Shown: positions 28,042 through 36,597 of the stretch, in pieces | How the letters are laid out: each line of letters opens with the position of its first letter | Numbering within the stretch: the first letter of the stretch is position 1 | Source: Glaciecola nitratireducens FR1064 | Lineage (GTDB): Bacteria; Pseudomonadota; Gammaproteobacteria; Enterobacterales; Alteromonadaceae | Direction of reading: 5' to 3' | DNA length: 64,000 nucleotides | Assembly (NCBI RefSeq): GCF_000226565.1 | Contig: NC_016041.1 | Coordinates: 992,001-1,056,000, forward strand | Notes under the pieces: model-generated | What the model was told of the DNA's origin: nothing | The model's database searches: none | The model's input: the letters and a program-made list of their open reading frames with translations, nothing else | Position numbers and translations under genes: made by a program

Positions 28042-28305
28042 CTACTGTAAAATAGTATCCATAATCGATATGACTTTTAGCCTATATTCGCTTAGATTTA
28101 TTTTGCCAGTTAGACTATTGTGTTCAAGCAAATCCGTCGGATGCTTAATTTCAAACTTAAAGTTTTCTGCCTCCCCTAAATGTATGATCATAAACTTCTT
28201 CACCATCATTATTTTGTAAACTGGGAATCTTTTGAGAGCAAAACAGTTAGGGGTTTCAATACACCTTAAGTGTTTATAATTTTGGGATAGGTGGTCGTAC
28301 TGGCA
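28042..28305 (-). pseudogene. Possible decayed gene, about 86 codons open
   Basis: A minus-strand frame runs without stops from about 28305 to a TAG at 28042 and reads like real protein (for example FPVYKIMMVKKFMIIHLG and EFKFEIKHPTDLLEH-like text ending SIMDTILQ). It has no start at its 5' end. A second frame just upstream begins MNKMPVRPPIPKL and then stops, as if a frameshift or deletion joined two parts of one gene. The only internal ATG (28209) lacks a ribosome binding site. I do not recognise the family. It could also be chance. Confidence 0.3.
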
Positions 28306-28395
28306 TTTTATTCATCCAATTTTGATGACTTGTCAACACCTTAAAATAACAGGAACAGCGAAGCGAGTTTTGAGTTTTTTGATCCGTAATTTGAA

Positions 28396-28508
28396 ATTGC
28401 CACAGAGTTACACTGTCGACTTCGAATGGCAATAGCTTTTTTCTTCAGAGGAACGCTTGTCGACCGTAAACACCTTTTCGTTAGGTTGACCAACAAAAGG
28501 TGTTTACG
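28396..28508. repeat. Two consecutive inverted repeats
   Basis: ATTGCCA (28396-28402) pairs with TGGCAAT (28427-28433). A perfect 14-bp repeat follows: CGTAAACACCTTTT (28465-28478) with its complement at 28495-28508, around a 16-base spacer. The second lies 44 bases past the end of the fibro-slime gene on the minus strand. No T run follows, so a plain terminator is not obvious; they could be mobile-element ends or mRNA-protecting hairpins. Confidence 0.7.
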
Positions 28509-28552
28509 TAACTAGTCGATAATCATCGGTATTTAGCCAATACCGCTAACAA

Positions 28553-29362
28553 CTAAGCCTTTTTGCGACGCCAAAATCCCGCTAACCCTATAAGGCCAAG
28601 CGTAAATACTGCAAGACTGGATGGTTCAGGGACCGAAACAGGCGCGCCCAAGAAAGAAGTTATATTTACATTTGATTCTGTAAAATGTCTTTCCGCAAAG
28701 AAGAAATCAAATGAATACTGTTCTCCAGCCTGAATTCCCTGGCTAAGCGCTATGGCATTCATGTTAAAACCGGCAGTTGCAGCTGAATGTACGCCACCCA
28801 AATCGAGAACTAACTGGTCATTGATAAAAACCCAAACATCATCGTCACCTGTAAACAAAAAGGTATTTGTCAGATTTGGGTCGTAGACGAGGTCTAGGCT
28901 GAACTGAACAGTGAAGAAATAATTATGATTATTATTTGAATCACCATCCCCTGTGATCCCTGTTATGGCATCTAAGGGGAAAAACGACGATGAATTATAG
29001 GTTAGCTGGCCAGTCGATTCATCTACAGTAGTATTGATTTGTTCATTGTATGTAGCCACACAAGTAAGACTTGGAGTTGAAGAATCACAGGCACCGCTGT
29101 ACCAGCTCGCAAACGTTGTTGCATTGTTGACAGATCCAGTTCCACCTGCAGCCACGAAGACAGGCACACCGCCGACAAGGGTGGTACCAACCATTCCCGA
29201 TGTAAGTCCAGATATGCCATTTTGGAAATCAGGATGGACTTGATGAAAGTCGCGAATGGTTATATCCACTGGCAAGTTAATTATATTGGCCTGAGCAACA
29301 CTAGAGCATAGTATTGCCGCGTATGTCGTAGCTTTGAGAATTCCTGTTAAATACTTTTTCAT
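28553..29362 (-). CDS. Fibro-slime domain protein with PEP-CTERM anchor
   Basis: 269 residues. A signal peptide (ATTYAAILCSSVAQA) precedes an exported domain of the fibro-slime/PA14-like type, with FLFTGDDDVWVFINDQLVLD followed by GGVHSA. The C-terminus is a PEP-CTERM sorting signal: VPEPSS, a hydrophobic stretch LAVFTLGLIGLAG and a basic tail WRRKKA. PEP-CTERM proteins are processed by an exosortase, which must be encoded elsewhere. It is likely a surface or extracellular matrix protein. A second PEP-CTERM gene lies at about 35 kb. Confidence 0.85.
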   Translation of the reverse strand: MKKYLTGILKATTYAAILCSSVAQANIINLPVDITIRDFHQVHPDFQNGISGLTSGMVGTTLVGGVPVFVAAGGTGSVNNATTFASWYSGACDSSTPSLTCVATYNEQINTTVDESTGQLTYNSSSFFPLDAITGITGDGDSNNNHNYFFTVQFSLDLVYDPNLTNTFLFTGDDDVWVFINDQLVLDLGGVHSAATAGFNMNAIALSQGIQAGEQYSFDFFFAERHFTESNVNITSFLGAPVSVPEPSSLAVFTLGLIGLAGFWRRKKA

Positions 29363-29788
29363 AATATTTCCTTTAAATTAATTGGTGTTGTTCAAACTAC
29401 TCACCTTTACAGTTGAGCAAAAAATGAGCCAATATTTTTATTTATATATTTCAGTAAGTTATTAATTCTTAATTATTCATTATTAAAAAGTGTAAAATAC
29501 TCTGACAGGTTTAAGGCTATTTTAATGTCTGATTGAGAAGCTATTCCGAGTTAAGTTTATAGAAGATGATGTATATGGACCTTCGGGGTCAGGTTTGTTG
29601 AAAGCAGTTAAATGGAGTTAACGGTATTATAAATTAGACTTTACCTACCAAAAATAATGTAAAGGAATACAATATGGCTCGCTTACCTCGACTAGGTAAT
29701 GTCAATATAACGAGCAGACTTAGAAACATGCGATAATCTAGGCATGAAAAATATAAATATGTATGCCAGATATCGCTATCCTTCGTAA
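29363..29788. other. AT-rich intergenic region
   Basis: About 430 bp upstream of the fibro-slime gene. I see no gene or repeat here other than the expected promoter region. Confidence 0.4.
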
Positions 29789-29901
29789 ATAATCAGTCAT
29801 GTTGCGTGGCTTTATCATAGATTTACACTCAGTTTTTGTGACATCGAAGAATTGCTGGCAGCAAAAGGCATTGCCGTTCGTCGAGTGCATATCTTGCAGG
29901 C
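29789..29901 (+). pseudogene. IS6-family transposase remnant
   Basis: The frame reads HVAWLYHRFTLSFCDIEELL followed by AAKGIAV, which matches the N-terminal region of IS6/IS26-type transposases (usually ...FTLSxRDxEELLAxRGI). The catalytic part and both terminal repeats are missing. A shorter copy of the same stretch lies at 23204-23236. Confidence 0.6.
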
Positions 29902-29944
29902 CCTAGTCCAAATAATAATAAAGCATCGCTTCGCAGCTGATTGC

Positions 29945-29995
29945 GCAGCAAAATTTTGCAAAACTGCGCAAACTGGCTGTGAGCATATGACTACT
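29945..29995 (+). repeat. Right-end fragment of the dispersed tRNA-half repeat
   Basis: The segment with AAACTGCGCAAACTGG and TGTGAGCATATGAC matches the right ends of the long copies near 32.05 kb and 36.22 kb. No other part of the repeat is present here. Confidence 0.5.
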
Positions 29996-30162
29996 TCCTT
30001 TATGAGCGAGATATCGTCATAGCTACTAGGTGAATTGAACTAACGTTTAGTTTAAAAAGCGTATATAGCGTTAAATCGTAAATAATGCACGAACAAACTG
30101 AGCGGAGCCAGACTACTTATTAGAGTCGCCTGGCTCTTTTATTCTTATTTACCTTCTATAAA

Positions 30163-31338
30163 TTATTCAATGTCTCTAATTTCTACTGTACCCATACTTT
30201 CATTTCTCTTCTGTTTGAGCATCAATAATGTTTCGAGTTCCGAATCGGAAAAGCGAATATCCATTTTAGCTTTAGATTGAAGGTCGTCAGATAAGTAGCT
30301 TTGTACTGATCTGCCTCCGTCGGCAACCATTGTTGCTTTTACTGAATCCAATAACGCTGCCGCGTTAGTGTGAGAACCGCCACCAAAGCTACGCGGGTCT
30401 CCAAATAAATCGGCAAAGTTCCAATCGACAATATCGAAATCTATTTTTATCGCTGACTTCATTGTGGCTAATGCCGTTTCTAAATCGCCTACAGCCAAGT
30501 CCTGTAAATGATTGCGCAACACTTCTTTATCATTGTTAAATAACATCATGTTGTATTCGTATAATTCAGACACTCTTACTTTACCACTGCTCCCAACTGC
30601 GGCGCCGCGATTGGAATTTACAAAACGTTTTCCGTTTTCTTCTAGTGCTCTCCAAACGGTGTCACCCTCATAGGCTTTCTCCCTTATATTAGGGCCCCCA
30701 ATATTCCCTTGAAAAAAGCCGTATAAGATATTGTGTTTTTCGGGGAATATTTTATAAACAATATCGTATTGAATATTATTCAAGCTTAAGGACACACCGG
30801 ACACCTTAAGTACTTTTTTGGCGAGTATCGAATTGTCGTCAACGTAATCCAAGACATTTTCTAGACTTGTTTTTGGATAGACTTGGCTCAGCTCTTCCAA
30901 TAATGCGAAATTATATAAGTTGAGCCAATATGCGAGCTGCTCATTTCGATTCAATATACTTAGCGGAATTTGGTCCGGGAGCATTTCTAAGCTTTCAACA
31001 AGGTCAGAAAGTACTGCAACAATCTCAGGATTTTGTAAGTTTTTAAAATAAAAACGATTGCCCTCAAGTGCAGTGTATCTATTAACCTTTATTTTAAATC
31101 GGGTCCCAATATTGCCGCTTGATTCAGGTGCCTTAGCTCTTGTTGAAGGCCCAGACTGAAAGAAATGTGGCTTTATGAAAGCATCCAGATCGGCATAAGC
31201 TATCGATAGCTTTGACCTTGGGTCGTCGCCCTGAAAAGGCTCAGGGAGAGGGCTTTCAGATGCGTGTAAATAACTTGTACCAATTAATAGTAATGCATTA
31301 AACAGCAACGCACCGCAAAGTCGCGACTTGATCACCAT
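30163..31338 (-). CDS. Exported DUF547 domain protein
   Basis: About 391 residues from the ATG at 31338, which has AAGGA eight bases upstream; earlier ATGs lack this. A signal peptide (LLFNALLLIGTSYLHA) is followed by a DUF547 domain with NRNEQLAYWLNLYNFAL and NIQYDIVYKIFPEKH near the centre. A central serine/glycine segment, SFGGGSHTNAA, and a tail rich in charge follow. DUF547 proteins are widespread in marine bacteria and have no proven function. It stands alone. Confidence 0.75.
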   Translation of the reverse strand: MVIKSRLCGALLFNALLLIGTSYLHASESPLPEPFQGDDPRSKLSIAYADLDAFIKPHFFQSGPSTRAKAPESSGNIGTRFKIKVNRYTALEGNRFYFKNLQNPEIVAVLSDLVESLEMLPDQIPLSILNRNEQLAYWLNLYNFALLEELSQVYPKTSLENVLDYVDDNSILAKKVLKVSGVSLSLNNIQYDIVYKIFPEKHNILYGFFQGNIGGPNIREKAYEGDTVWRALEENGKRFVNSNRGAAVGSSGKVRVSELYEYNMMLFNNDKEVLRNHLQDLAVGDLETALATMKSAIKIDFDIVDWNFADLFGDPRSFGGGSHTNAAALLDSVKATMVADGGRSVQSYLSDDLQSKAKMDIRFSDSELETLLMLKQKRNESMGTVEIRDIE

Positions 31339-31499
31339 AAAGTTCATCCTTGATTTTATATAAAGATTAAATGTTGAGTGGATAACCCGCAAAAGTTCCA
31401 CATTATTGTGTATTGCCTTACGTTATTATTGCGTGCCAGCAATCGAGTCTATATTAGTAGGGATACAGTTAAATTACTAGCTCTCCAGAATCTCACCTT

Positions 31500-32075
31500 C
31501 TCAGCCTAGGCCACTGCCAAAAAAACTCGAAAAACTGCGCCCCCATCCACCCTGAGCGCCCCACAGTTGCATCCTCCGACAAAATTTTGTCAAACTGTTA
31601 CGCCAGTGATGGTCAGAGATCAAGATTACACAGCGGAGGACTGAGCACAAAACAGCAACAGGGTTTTTCAGACAAAATGGCGCGAGACCCAAATTCATAA
31701 ATCGACGGGTCTGAGTTGAAATAACTTGATGATATTTATGGAAGAATGGTGGCCCAACCCTGACTTGAACAGGGGACCTGCCGATTATGAGGCCAAGGGA
31801 ATCGTCGGCGGTTTTGCAGTAAGTTGAAGAAATATAAGCAAAAAATCTTTGGTAAAATGTGCTCAAAAAGTTGACCGAAACTATTCAGAACTTGCCAAGT
31901 TCGGTTTCTGGTTCGGACCGTACCAAGCCAAAGAAAATTAACGATATTTCTCAACCGAATACTGAATTTTTACTGAACTTGCAGTGGAAAGTCGCATAGT
32001 GGGAGAGGGGTAGCAGAAAATCTAAACTTCTGAAAATCTGCGATAGCTGAGAAAACTGGATCTGAGTGTATGACT
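31500..32075 (+). repeat. Dispersed repeat, long copy A, containing a tRNA 3' half
   Basis: About 570 bp closely resemble copy B (35735-36235), and the left half resembles copy C (58560-58893). Positions 31747-31791 are, on the minus strand, the 3' half of a CAU-anticodon tRNA: CTCATAA loop, anticodon 3' stem, T arm and acceptor strand ending CCA. The 5' half is absent. Open frames across it are shadows of the repeat. Confidence 0.75.
31747..31791 (-). tRNA. tRNA 3' half (CAU anticodon), copy A, not functional
   Basis: On the minus strand the 45 bases give the anticodon loop CTCATAA, stem TCGGC, the T arm with TTCAAGT between CCCTG and CAGGG, and the acceptor strand TTGGGCC followed by ACCA. 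The bases before the loop do not pair with TCGGC and no D arm is seen. The parent would be tRNA-Ile2 or tRNA-Met. It is probably an old attachment site. Confidence 0.7.
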
Positions 32076-32252
32076 CCTGTGCGCATTTCCTGCCGTTGAA
32101 TTTTTGCTGGAACTGACTGGCGGGTCTACTTTCATTATTAAGGCGTACCTAGAAGGATTAGGATCATAGCACGTTGAGCTGGGTTATAGGCTGTTCAGAA
32201 AAAGATAAGCTGGCCGATAATTTTGTAATCCATTTGTTTCAAGGATCTATTT

Positions 32253-33140
32253 GTGACTTCTAAAGCCGGACATTCCCAAGGGTTGTTGTTGTTTCGATTG
32301 CATAATAACCAGCAATTTGCTTTGGGAACGTTAAAAATTCGTGAGCTTGTGCCCTACAAACCCGTCACGCCCATATTAAATACACAAACAGGCGTATTGG
32401 GTGCGGCCACGATTCGTAATCAAACCATCCCGATTGTTGATATGGCGCAGGTTATTGGTGCAGGTGCGATACCGCCGACTAAGTTGGATAAATCGTTTAT
32501 TGTGGTGACCGATTGTCAACGTAAGGTCATCGGTTTTTTAGTACATTCTATAGAGCGAATTGTTGAAACCAACTGGCGGCATATTAAATCACCAAATGCT
32601 GCGCTTGGGCGGGATGTCTTTATTACCGGAACCGTTGAAGTAAATGACGAACTGGTTCAGTTGATGGACGTTGAAGTGCTGTTAGAACGAATTTACCCAA
32701 GCGACCCGTCATCGATCAAAACCTCAGTAACGGACGTGGAGCGTGAGTTACTGCGGCCGAAACATATTTTAGTTGTGGATGATTCTCGAACAGCGCGTAA
32801 ACAACTAAGCGATGTGCTGAACTATTTAAACATCTCGTTTGATGTTACCGATAACGGCCAACATGCTCTGGATATCATGCATAAAAAGGCATCAGAAGGT
32901 AATCCGGTTGATATTTTGGTGAGTGACATCGAAATGCCAGGTTTAGATGGCTATGAGCTTACCTTTGAAGTGCGAAGTGCCCCTGCGTTAGCAAACGCTT
33001 ACATTATATTGCATACGTCACTATCCAGTGAAATTTCGGTTTCTCAAGCCAAACAAGTGGGTGCGGATGAAGCATTGACTAAGTTTGATGCTAAAGAGCT
33101 GGTTCAGTCTATGTTGCGAGCCGCTAAACGCGGAAGTTAA
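32253..33140 (+). CDS. cheV: CheV-type chemotaxis coupling protein
   Basis: 295 residues. A CheW domain (about 8-150; FALGTLKIRELVPYKP, QTIPIVDMAQVIG) is joined to a response-regulator receiver domain (about 170-293) with acidic residues VVDDSRTA, the phosphorylation site in VSDIEMPGLDGYEL, and the conserved lysine in LTKFDAKE. CheV links chemoreceptors to the CheA kinase and its receiver tunes adaptation. The start is GTG at 32253, seven bases after AAGGA. No other chemotaxis gene is nearby, and the gene lies between two copies of the dispersed repeat. Confidence 0.88.
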   Translation: MTSKAGHSQGLLLFRLHNNQQFALGTLKIRELVPYKPVTPILNTQTGVLGAATIRNQTIPIVDMAQVIGAGAIPPTKLDKSFIVVTDCQRKVIGFLVHSIERIVETNWRHIKSPNAALGRDVFITGTVEVNDELVQLMDVEVLLERIYPSDPSSIKTSVTDVERELLRPKHILVVDDSRTARKQLSDVLNYLNISFDVTDNGQHALDIMHKKASEGNPVDILVSDIEMPGLDGYELTFEVRSAPALANAYIILHTSLSSEISVSQAKQVGADEALTKFDAKELVQSMLRAAKRGS

Positions 33141-33617
33141 GTGTTGTTCTTAAATAAAGTGCGCTACTAAGGGAGAAACCTTAACATACCGATATCAAAA
33201 GCTTTTTCCAGAATCGGTTTTTAATAAAGTACGCCACTAGTAATGATCTTTAAAGATAGCTACTTAAGAAAGTACGCAACTCGAAAGCTGATCACTTTTT
33301 AGAGGTGTTGTATAACAACTCACCTGTTTGCTCTTGTATTAATGACTGTCTCAAATGGGTAGATAACGGGCGTTAATTTGACCTGCGATGTATACAAACC
33401 CTAGGTCATTACCGCGCAGGTGGTAACCTCCCCAACAGCATAGAAAATTCAAAAAATGACTTTTTTTCATTAATTAAGTGATGCTGTAGTTTCAAAATTT
33501 CTCTTGCGGTGGGAGGTCCCCGCTTCCGCGAGGATGACGTAGGATGTATTAGCGTATGACGGTTTTTGCCGTTTAGCTAACCGTCGAGCGCATATGTTAT
33601 CCACACTAGACTTCCAG
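33141..33617 (+). repeat. Intergenic stretch with three short direct repeats
   Basis: Variants of AAAGT-R-CGC-N-ACT occur at about 33156, 33226 and 33269 (AAAGTGCGCTACTA, AAAGTACGCCACTA, AAAGTACGCAACTC), all in the same orientation after cheV. The remainder of the gap contains no gene I can support. Confidence 0.5.
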
Positions 33618-33720
33618 CTTTTCCAAAATTTTCAGGATTTCAGCTTTTCGTCCTCGTTCACTGGCAAAAAAACTCGAAAAACTACGACCCCACCCACCCC
33701 AGCAAAATGCTGCAGTGAAT
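33618..33720 (+). repeat. Left-end fragment of the dispersed tRNA-half repeat
   Basis: The segment with CTTCCAGCTTTTCC and CACTGGCAAAAAAACTCG followed by AAAAACT matches the left ends of copies A and C. The tRNA half and right end are missing here. Confidence 0.6.
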
Positions 33721-33779
33721 GAGTGCAGCCAAATTCGGCCAGCTTTTTATGCAGCACAAGGGATTGGGCCAACTTTTAG

Positions 33780-34080
33780 TTGAGGTGCGGTATCATAAGT
33801 TAACAGGATGAGCGAGCGCAGCCGCAGAATGAGTTAGGGGAGAATACTTGCATCCCCCATATTCTTCCCGTCTGCGTTGCACAGGGGCTAAAACTTCCCT
33901 AGCTAAAGTGCGTTATAGCCCTCCGCTCTGGAACGCCGACCCCCGGCAGTGCATTGGTCACCCTTGGCCTATGAAAGTCCCGGAGTCCGACAGTCTGGTG
34001 CCAGATTGAGCTCTCAGATGCCCGAGGGAGGTTGGTACATTTACTACTTTCTACATTTTCTCCTATGGTCTAAATTGCAG
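33780..34080. other. GC-rich, probably structured stretch of unknown function
   Basis: This segment is much richer in G and C than its surroundings and holds many short self-complementary blocks (for example GGGGCTAAAACTTCCCTAG, CCGACCCCCGGCAG, CCCGGAGTCCGACAG). It follows the stop codon of the orphan gene at 34168 on the minus strand. It has no convincing frame. It might be a non-coding RNA or the terminus of a mobile element; I cannot assign it to a known RNA family. Confidence 0.4.
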
Positions 34081-34167
34081 GTGCAACTATGCCTACAAGT
34101 GAAAGTTGCATATCTATAAAGGGACCTTTTGTGTAATGTGATGAGCCCAGCTAAGGGGCTAGGGCGG

Positions 34168-34518
34168 TTACTTTGCAGTGGGCTTAGTATTCGGCTTAGT
34201 CTCTTTGTAACGCTGTAATACACCCTCAACCAGCAGGGTAGCGAAGTGAAAGCGAGCATTATTAGCGCTTCTAAAGCTGAACAGGCGGTCAAAAATCAGC
34301 GCGCTGAATGACGTAGCATCAGGTGCCGCAGTCTTGACCGTGTCTAGGATGGCATCCAGTGCTATCCATTCTGTGGATAATAGGCCGCCGGTTTTATTGT
34401 CCGTGACTCTGAAATGGATTTTACTGGAGCCAGCAACACCGATGTTGTAGGTGAGACTGATAGATTTAGGAGCAGTGAGTTTGCCGCACTCGGCGATTTT
34501 GATTAGGCGTATATTCAT
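34168..34518 (-). CDS. Conserved-looking small protein, unknown function
   Basis: 116 residues, preceded by GGAG eight bases before the ATG. The text is well formed: SKIHFRVTDNKTGGLLSTEW, ILDTVKTAAPDATSFSALIF, and a lysine-rich tail ETKPNTKPTAK. There is no signal peptide or membrane helix. I do not recognise a domain. It lies inside the repeat-rich accessory region and next to the GC-rich structured stretch, so it may be a leftover of a mobile element that carried an accessory recombination or regulatory protein; that is speculation. Confidence 0.6.
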   Translation of the reverse strand: MNIRLIKIAECGKLTAPKSISLTYNIGVAGSSKIHFRVTDNKTGGLLSTEWIALDAILDTVKTAAPDATSFSALIFDRLFSFRSANNARFHFATLLVEGVLQRYKETKPNTKPTAK

Positions 34519-34914
34519 AGTAGGTCTCCGATTTGGTTATGAACGATGTTGTTCAGATAAGATACTCAGAAGAGCGCAAATGTAATTTCGTATTCTTGGT
34601 TATTGTAGTGAAATTAGCTTTACTCATATAACGGTGGATTGGCGCCAAATAAATCCACATATAGGTATTTGAAATACTATAGAACGGTGGCCAAAATCCC
34701 TTGACTATTACACTTAGATAAATCCTACAGCCGCATAGCTCTCTCTTCTTTGTTTGTTGACGTTAAATTGAGCCTGTTGAGTGTCAGGTTTTTTTACAAT
34801 CTTTGTTTTTTTAAATGTCTAGGATATGTATATTATTGATAATAATAAATAAATAATGTTGGCGCGGCATGTGCTTACAGGATTTTATTATTATTAATTT
34901 TGAGGTTTAATAAC
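34519..34914. other. Intergenic region between divergent genes
   Basis: About 395 bp upstream of both the orphan gene and the small PEP-CTERM gene. AT-rich with short runs; I see only the expected promoter space. Confidence 0.4.
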
Positions 34915-35511
34915 ATGAGAAAGATTTTAGTAACATTTGCACTGTTCAGTTTGTTAATCAGTAATGCGAGCGCTGGGCTAATATTTCAGGACGATTTTGG
35001 TAGCGGTAACAACAGAGCTAATATTACCGGTAACTTCGGCAATTGGTCTGTAGTTTCTGGTAACGTAGATTTGTGGAATTTTACGGGTGCGTTTGCACCG
35101 GGATATGCTGTTGATATGAGCGGCAATCAAGTAGGTTCAATTCAAACTCAAGAAATGTTCAGCTTTGCAGCAAACGCTACATATTCGTTATCATTTTTAC
35201 TTGGCAATAATCAGCACACCCAAGATAATGGTTTGATTTATGGGTTTAGGAATTCAGCCGGCGTATTAGCATCTGGGACGATAAGCAATTTAAAAAGCTA
35301 CCTAACAAGTTTAAACACATCGTCATCAGTCGTAACACTATACTTTACGCCAGATAGTGACTTGGAAGCTTCAATATTTTTCACGTCTACAGGTCCGAAT
35401 GACTTTGGTGGAGCGATAATTGATAACGTTAAGGTAGTTCCAGAACCATCAACACTAGCTATCTTAGCATTAGGCTTGATTGGCTTAGGCGCACGTCGCT
35501 TTAAAAAATAA
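34915..35511 (+). CDS. Small PEP-CTERM exported protein
   Basis: About 198 residues from the ATG at 34915, nine bases after GAGG. A signal peptide (ILVTFALFSLLISNASA) is followed by a beta-rich domain starting GLIFQDDFGSGNN that resembles carbohydrate-binding-like folds of other PEP-CTERM proteins. It ends with VVPEPSTLAILALGLIGLGA and a basic RRFKK tail, the exosortase sorting signal. A terminator follows. It is the second PEP-CTERM protein in the window. Confidence 0.8.
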   Translation: MRKILVTFALFSLLISNASAGLIFQDDFGSGNNRANITGNFGNWSVVSGNVDLWNFTGAFAPGYAVDMSGNQVGSIQTQEMFSFAANATYSLSFLLGNNQHTQDNGLIYGFRNSAGVLASGTISNLKSYLTSLNTSSSVVTLYFTPDSDLEASIFFTSTGPNDFGGAIIDNVKVVPEPSTLAILALGLIGLGARRFKK

Positions 35512-35530
35512 GCTTAATAGTTTTTCTGAA

Positions 35531-35560
35531 AGCACCTTCCACTTGGTAGGTGCTTTTTTT
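35531..35560 (+). terminator. Rho-independent terminator
   Basis: AGCACCT pairs with AGGTGCT and is followed by seven T residues, 20 bases past the stop of the small PEP-CTERM gene. Confidence 0.85.
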
Positions 35561-35734
35561 ATGTCTGACATTTAGTAAAGGCGCGATACATTTAAGACTA
35601 TGTCTATGTAGGTTTGTTTTAGTGGTTTACGGTGGCTGTTTCTGACTGTTATAAGGCTTTAAGTGTATACCCTTTGCATACCCCTCGGGTTTCTTTAAGG
35701 TCTTTAATTCCTTTCTAATCCCAACCTGAGTCGC

Positions 35735-36235
35735 CACAGCTGCATCCTCCGACAAAATTTCGCCAAACTTTTACGACGCTGATGGTCACGAGTGGAAACC
35801 ACGCAGAGAGTGAATGAGCACAAAAGAGCAGCACAGGTTTTTCAGACAAAATGGAATGGACCCAAATCCATAAATCGGCGGGTCTGAGTTGAGATAACTT
35901 AATGATATTTATGAAGAAATGGTGGCCCAACCCTGACTTGAACAGGGGACCTGCCGATTATGAGGCCAAGGAAATCGTTCGCGGTTTTGTAGTAAGTGCA
36001 AGAAAAGTAAGCAAAAAATCTCTGGCAAAATTGGCTCAAAAAACCGACCGAAACTATTCCGAACTGAGCAGGTTCGGTTTTCGAACGACTCAAGTGTAAG
36101 TTCAAGAAAATTAATGGAAATTCTCAACCGAACACTGAACTTTTACTGAACTAGTAGTGTGAACTTGCAAAAAAAAGGGGGGAGGGGCAGCAGAAAACGT
36201 GAAATCCTGAAAAACTGCGGGAACTGGTTGTGAGT
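35735..36235 (+). repeat. Dispersed repeat, long copy B, containing a tRNA 3' half
   Basis: About 500 bp resemble copy A on both sides of the tRNA piece, with scattered substitutions. The region right of the tRNA half contains a TTCGGTTTTCGAAC palindrome and several CCGAAC-like motifs. Open frames reading WWPNPDLNRGPADYE are the usual shadow of a tRNA end, not a gene. Confidence 0.75.
35920..35964 (-). tRNA. tRNA 3' half (CAU anticodon), copy B, not functional
   Basis: The same 45 bases as in copies A and C: CTCATAA loop to CCA on the minus strand, with no 5' half. Confidence 0.7.
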
Positions 36236-36597
36236 ATATGACGCCTTAGGGCAGATTGCCGACATTGCCATAAAGTGCTATTTCTGGAGTAGAATGTTGG
36301 TTTGACTAGAATATCTGACCGGCAAGTCCCATCTAAATAACGGTCGTTCGATTTCTACTACACTTCCTGTTTTTATTGGCCTTTCAAAAAATTGACCCGA
36401 TATGTCAAGTGATTGGCTCAATACTGCAAACCCCCAATTTTCAAACACATTAAGCTATTTCTCGTCGAACTAAAACGATGTTATTACTTGCAAAGCTTCT
36501 ATCGCTGACACGGCGCTTCTAGCTTGCATGTGACTCTTAATAAAATACGGGTTTGTCAGAGATAGCCCATTATTTACTAAATTGAAAGGGAACGAAA
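36236..36597. other. Intergenic region upstream of the Ser/Thr-rich secreted protein
   Basis: About 360 bp with no gene seen; the promoter of the pair at 36598-38260 should lie here. Confidence 0.4.

Noticed and set aside
30105-30136. Hairpin GAGCCAG / CTGGCTC followed by TTTTATT
   Set aside because: It looks like a plus-strand terminator but no plus-strand gene lies upstream, and on the minus strand, after the DUF547 gene, it lacks a T run.
31501-31954. Minus-strand frames of 121 and 72 codons across repeat copy A
   Set aside because: They run through the tRNA half and its flanks and are not preserved as proteins in copies B and C; they are shadows of the repeat.
32253-33140. CheV as cargo of a mobile element because it lies between repeats
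   Set aside because: CheV is a common core gene in this group and the flanking repeats do not form a clear element around it.
34044-34292. 82-codon minus-strand frame overlapping the orphan gene
   Set aside because: It overlaps the better-supported 116-residue gene in another phase and runs into the structured stretch.
35715-36127. Frames reading WWPNPDLNRGPADYE and similar across copy B
   Set aside because: This is a well-known spurious translation of tRNA 3' ends; no ribosome binding site and no conservation between copies.
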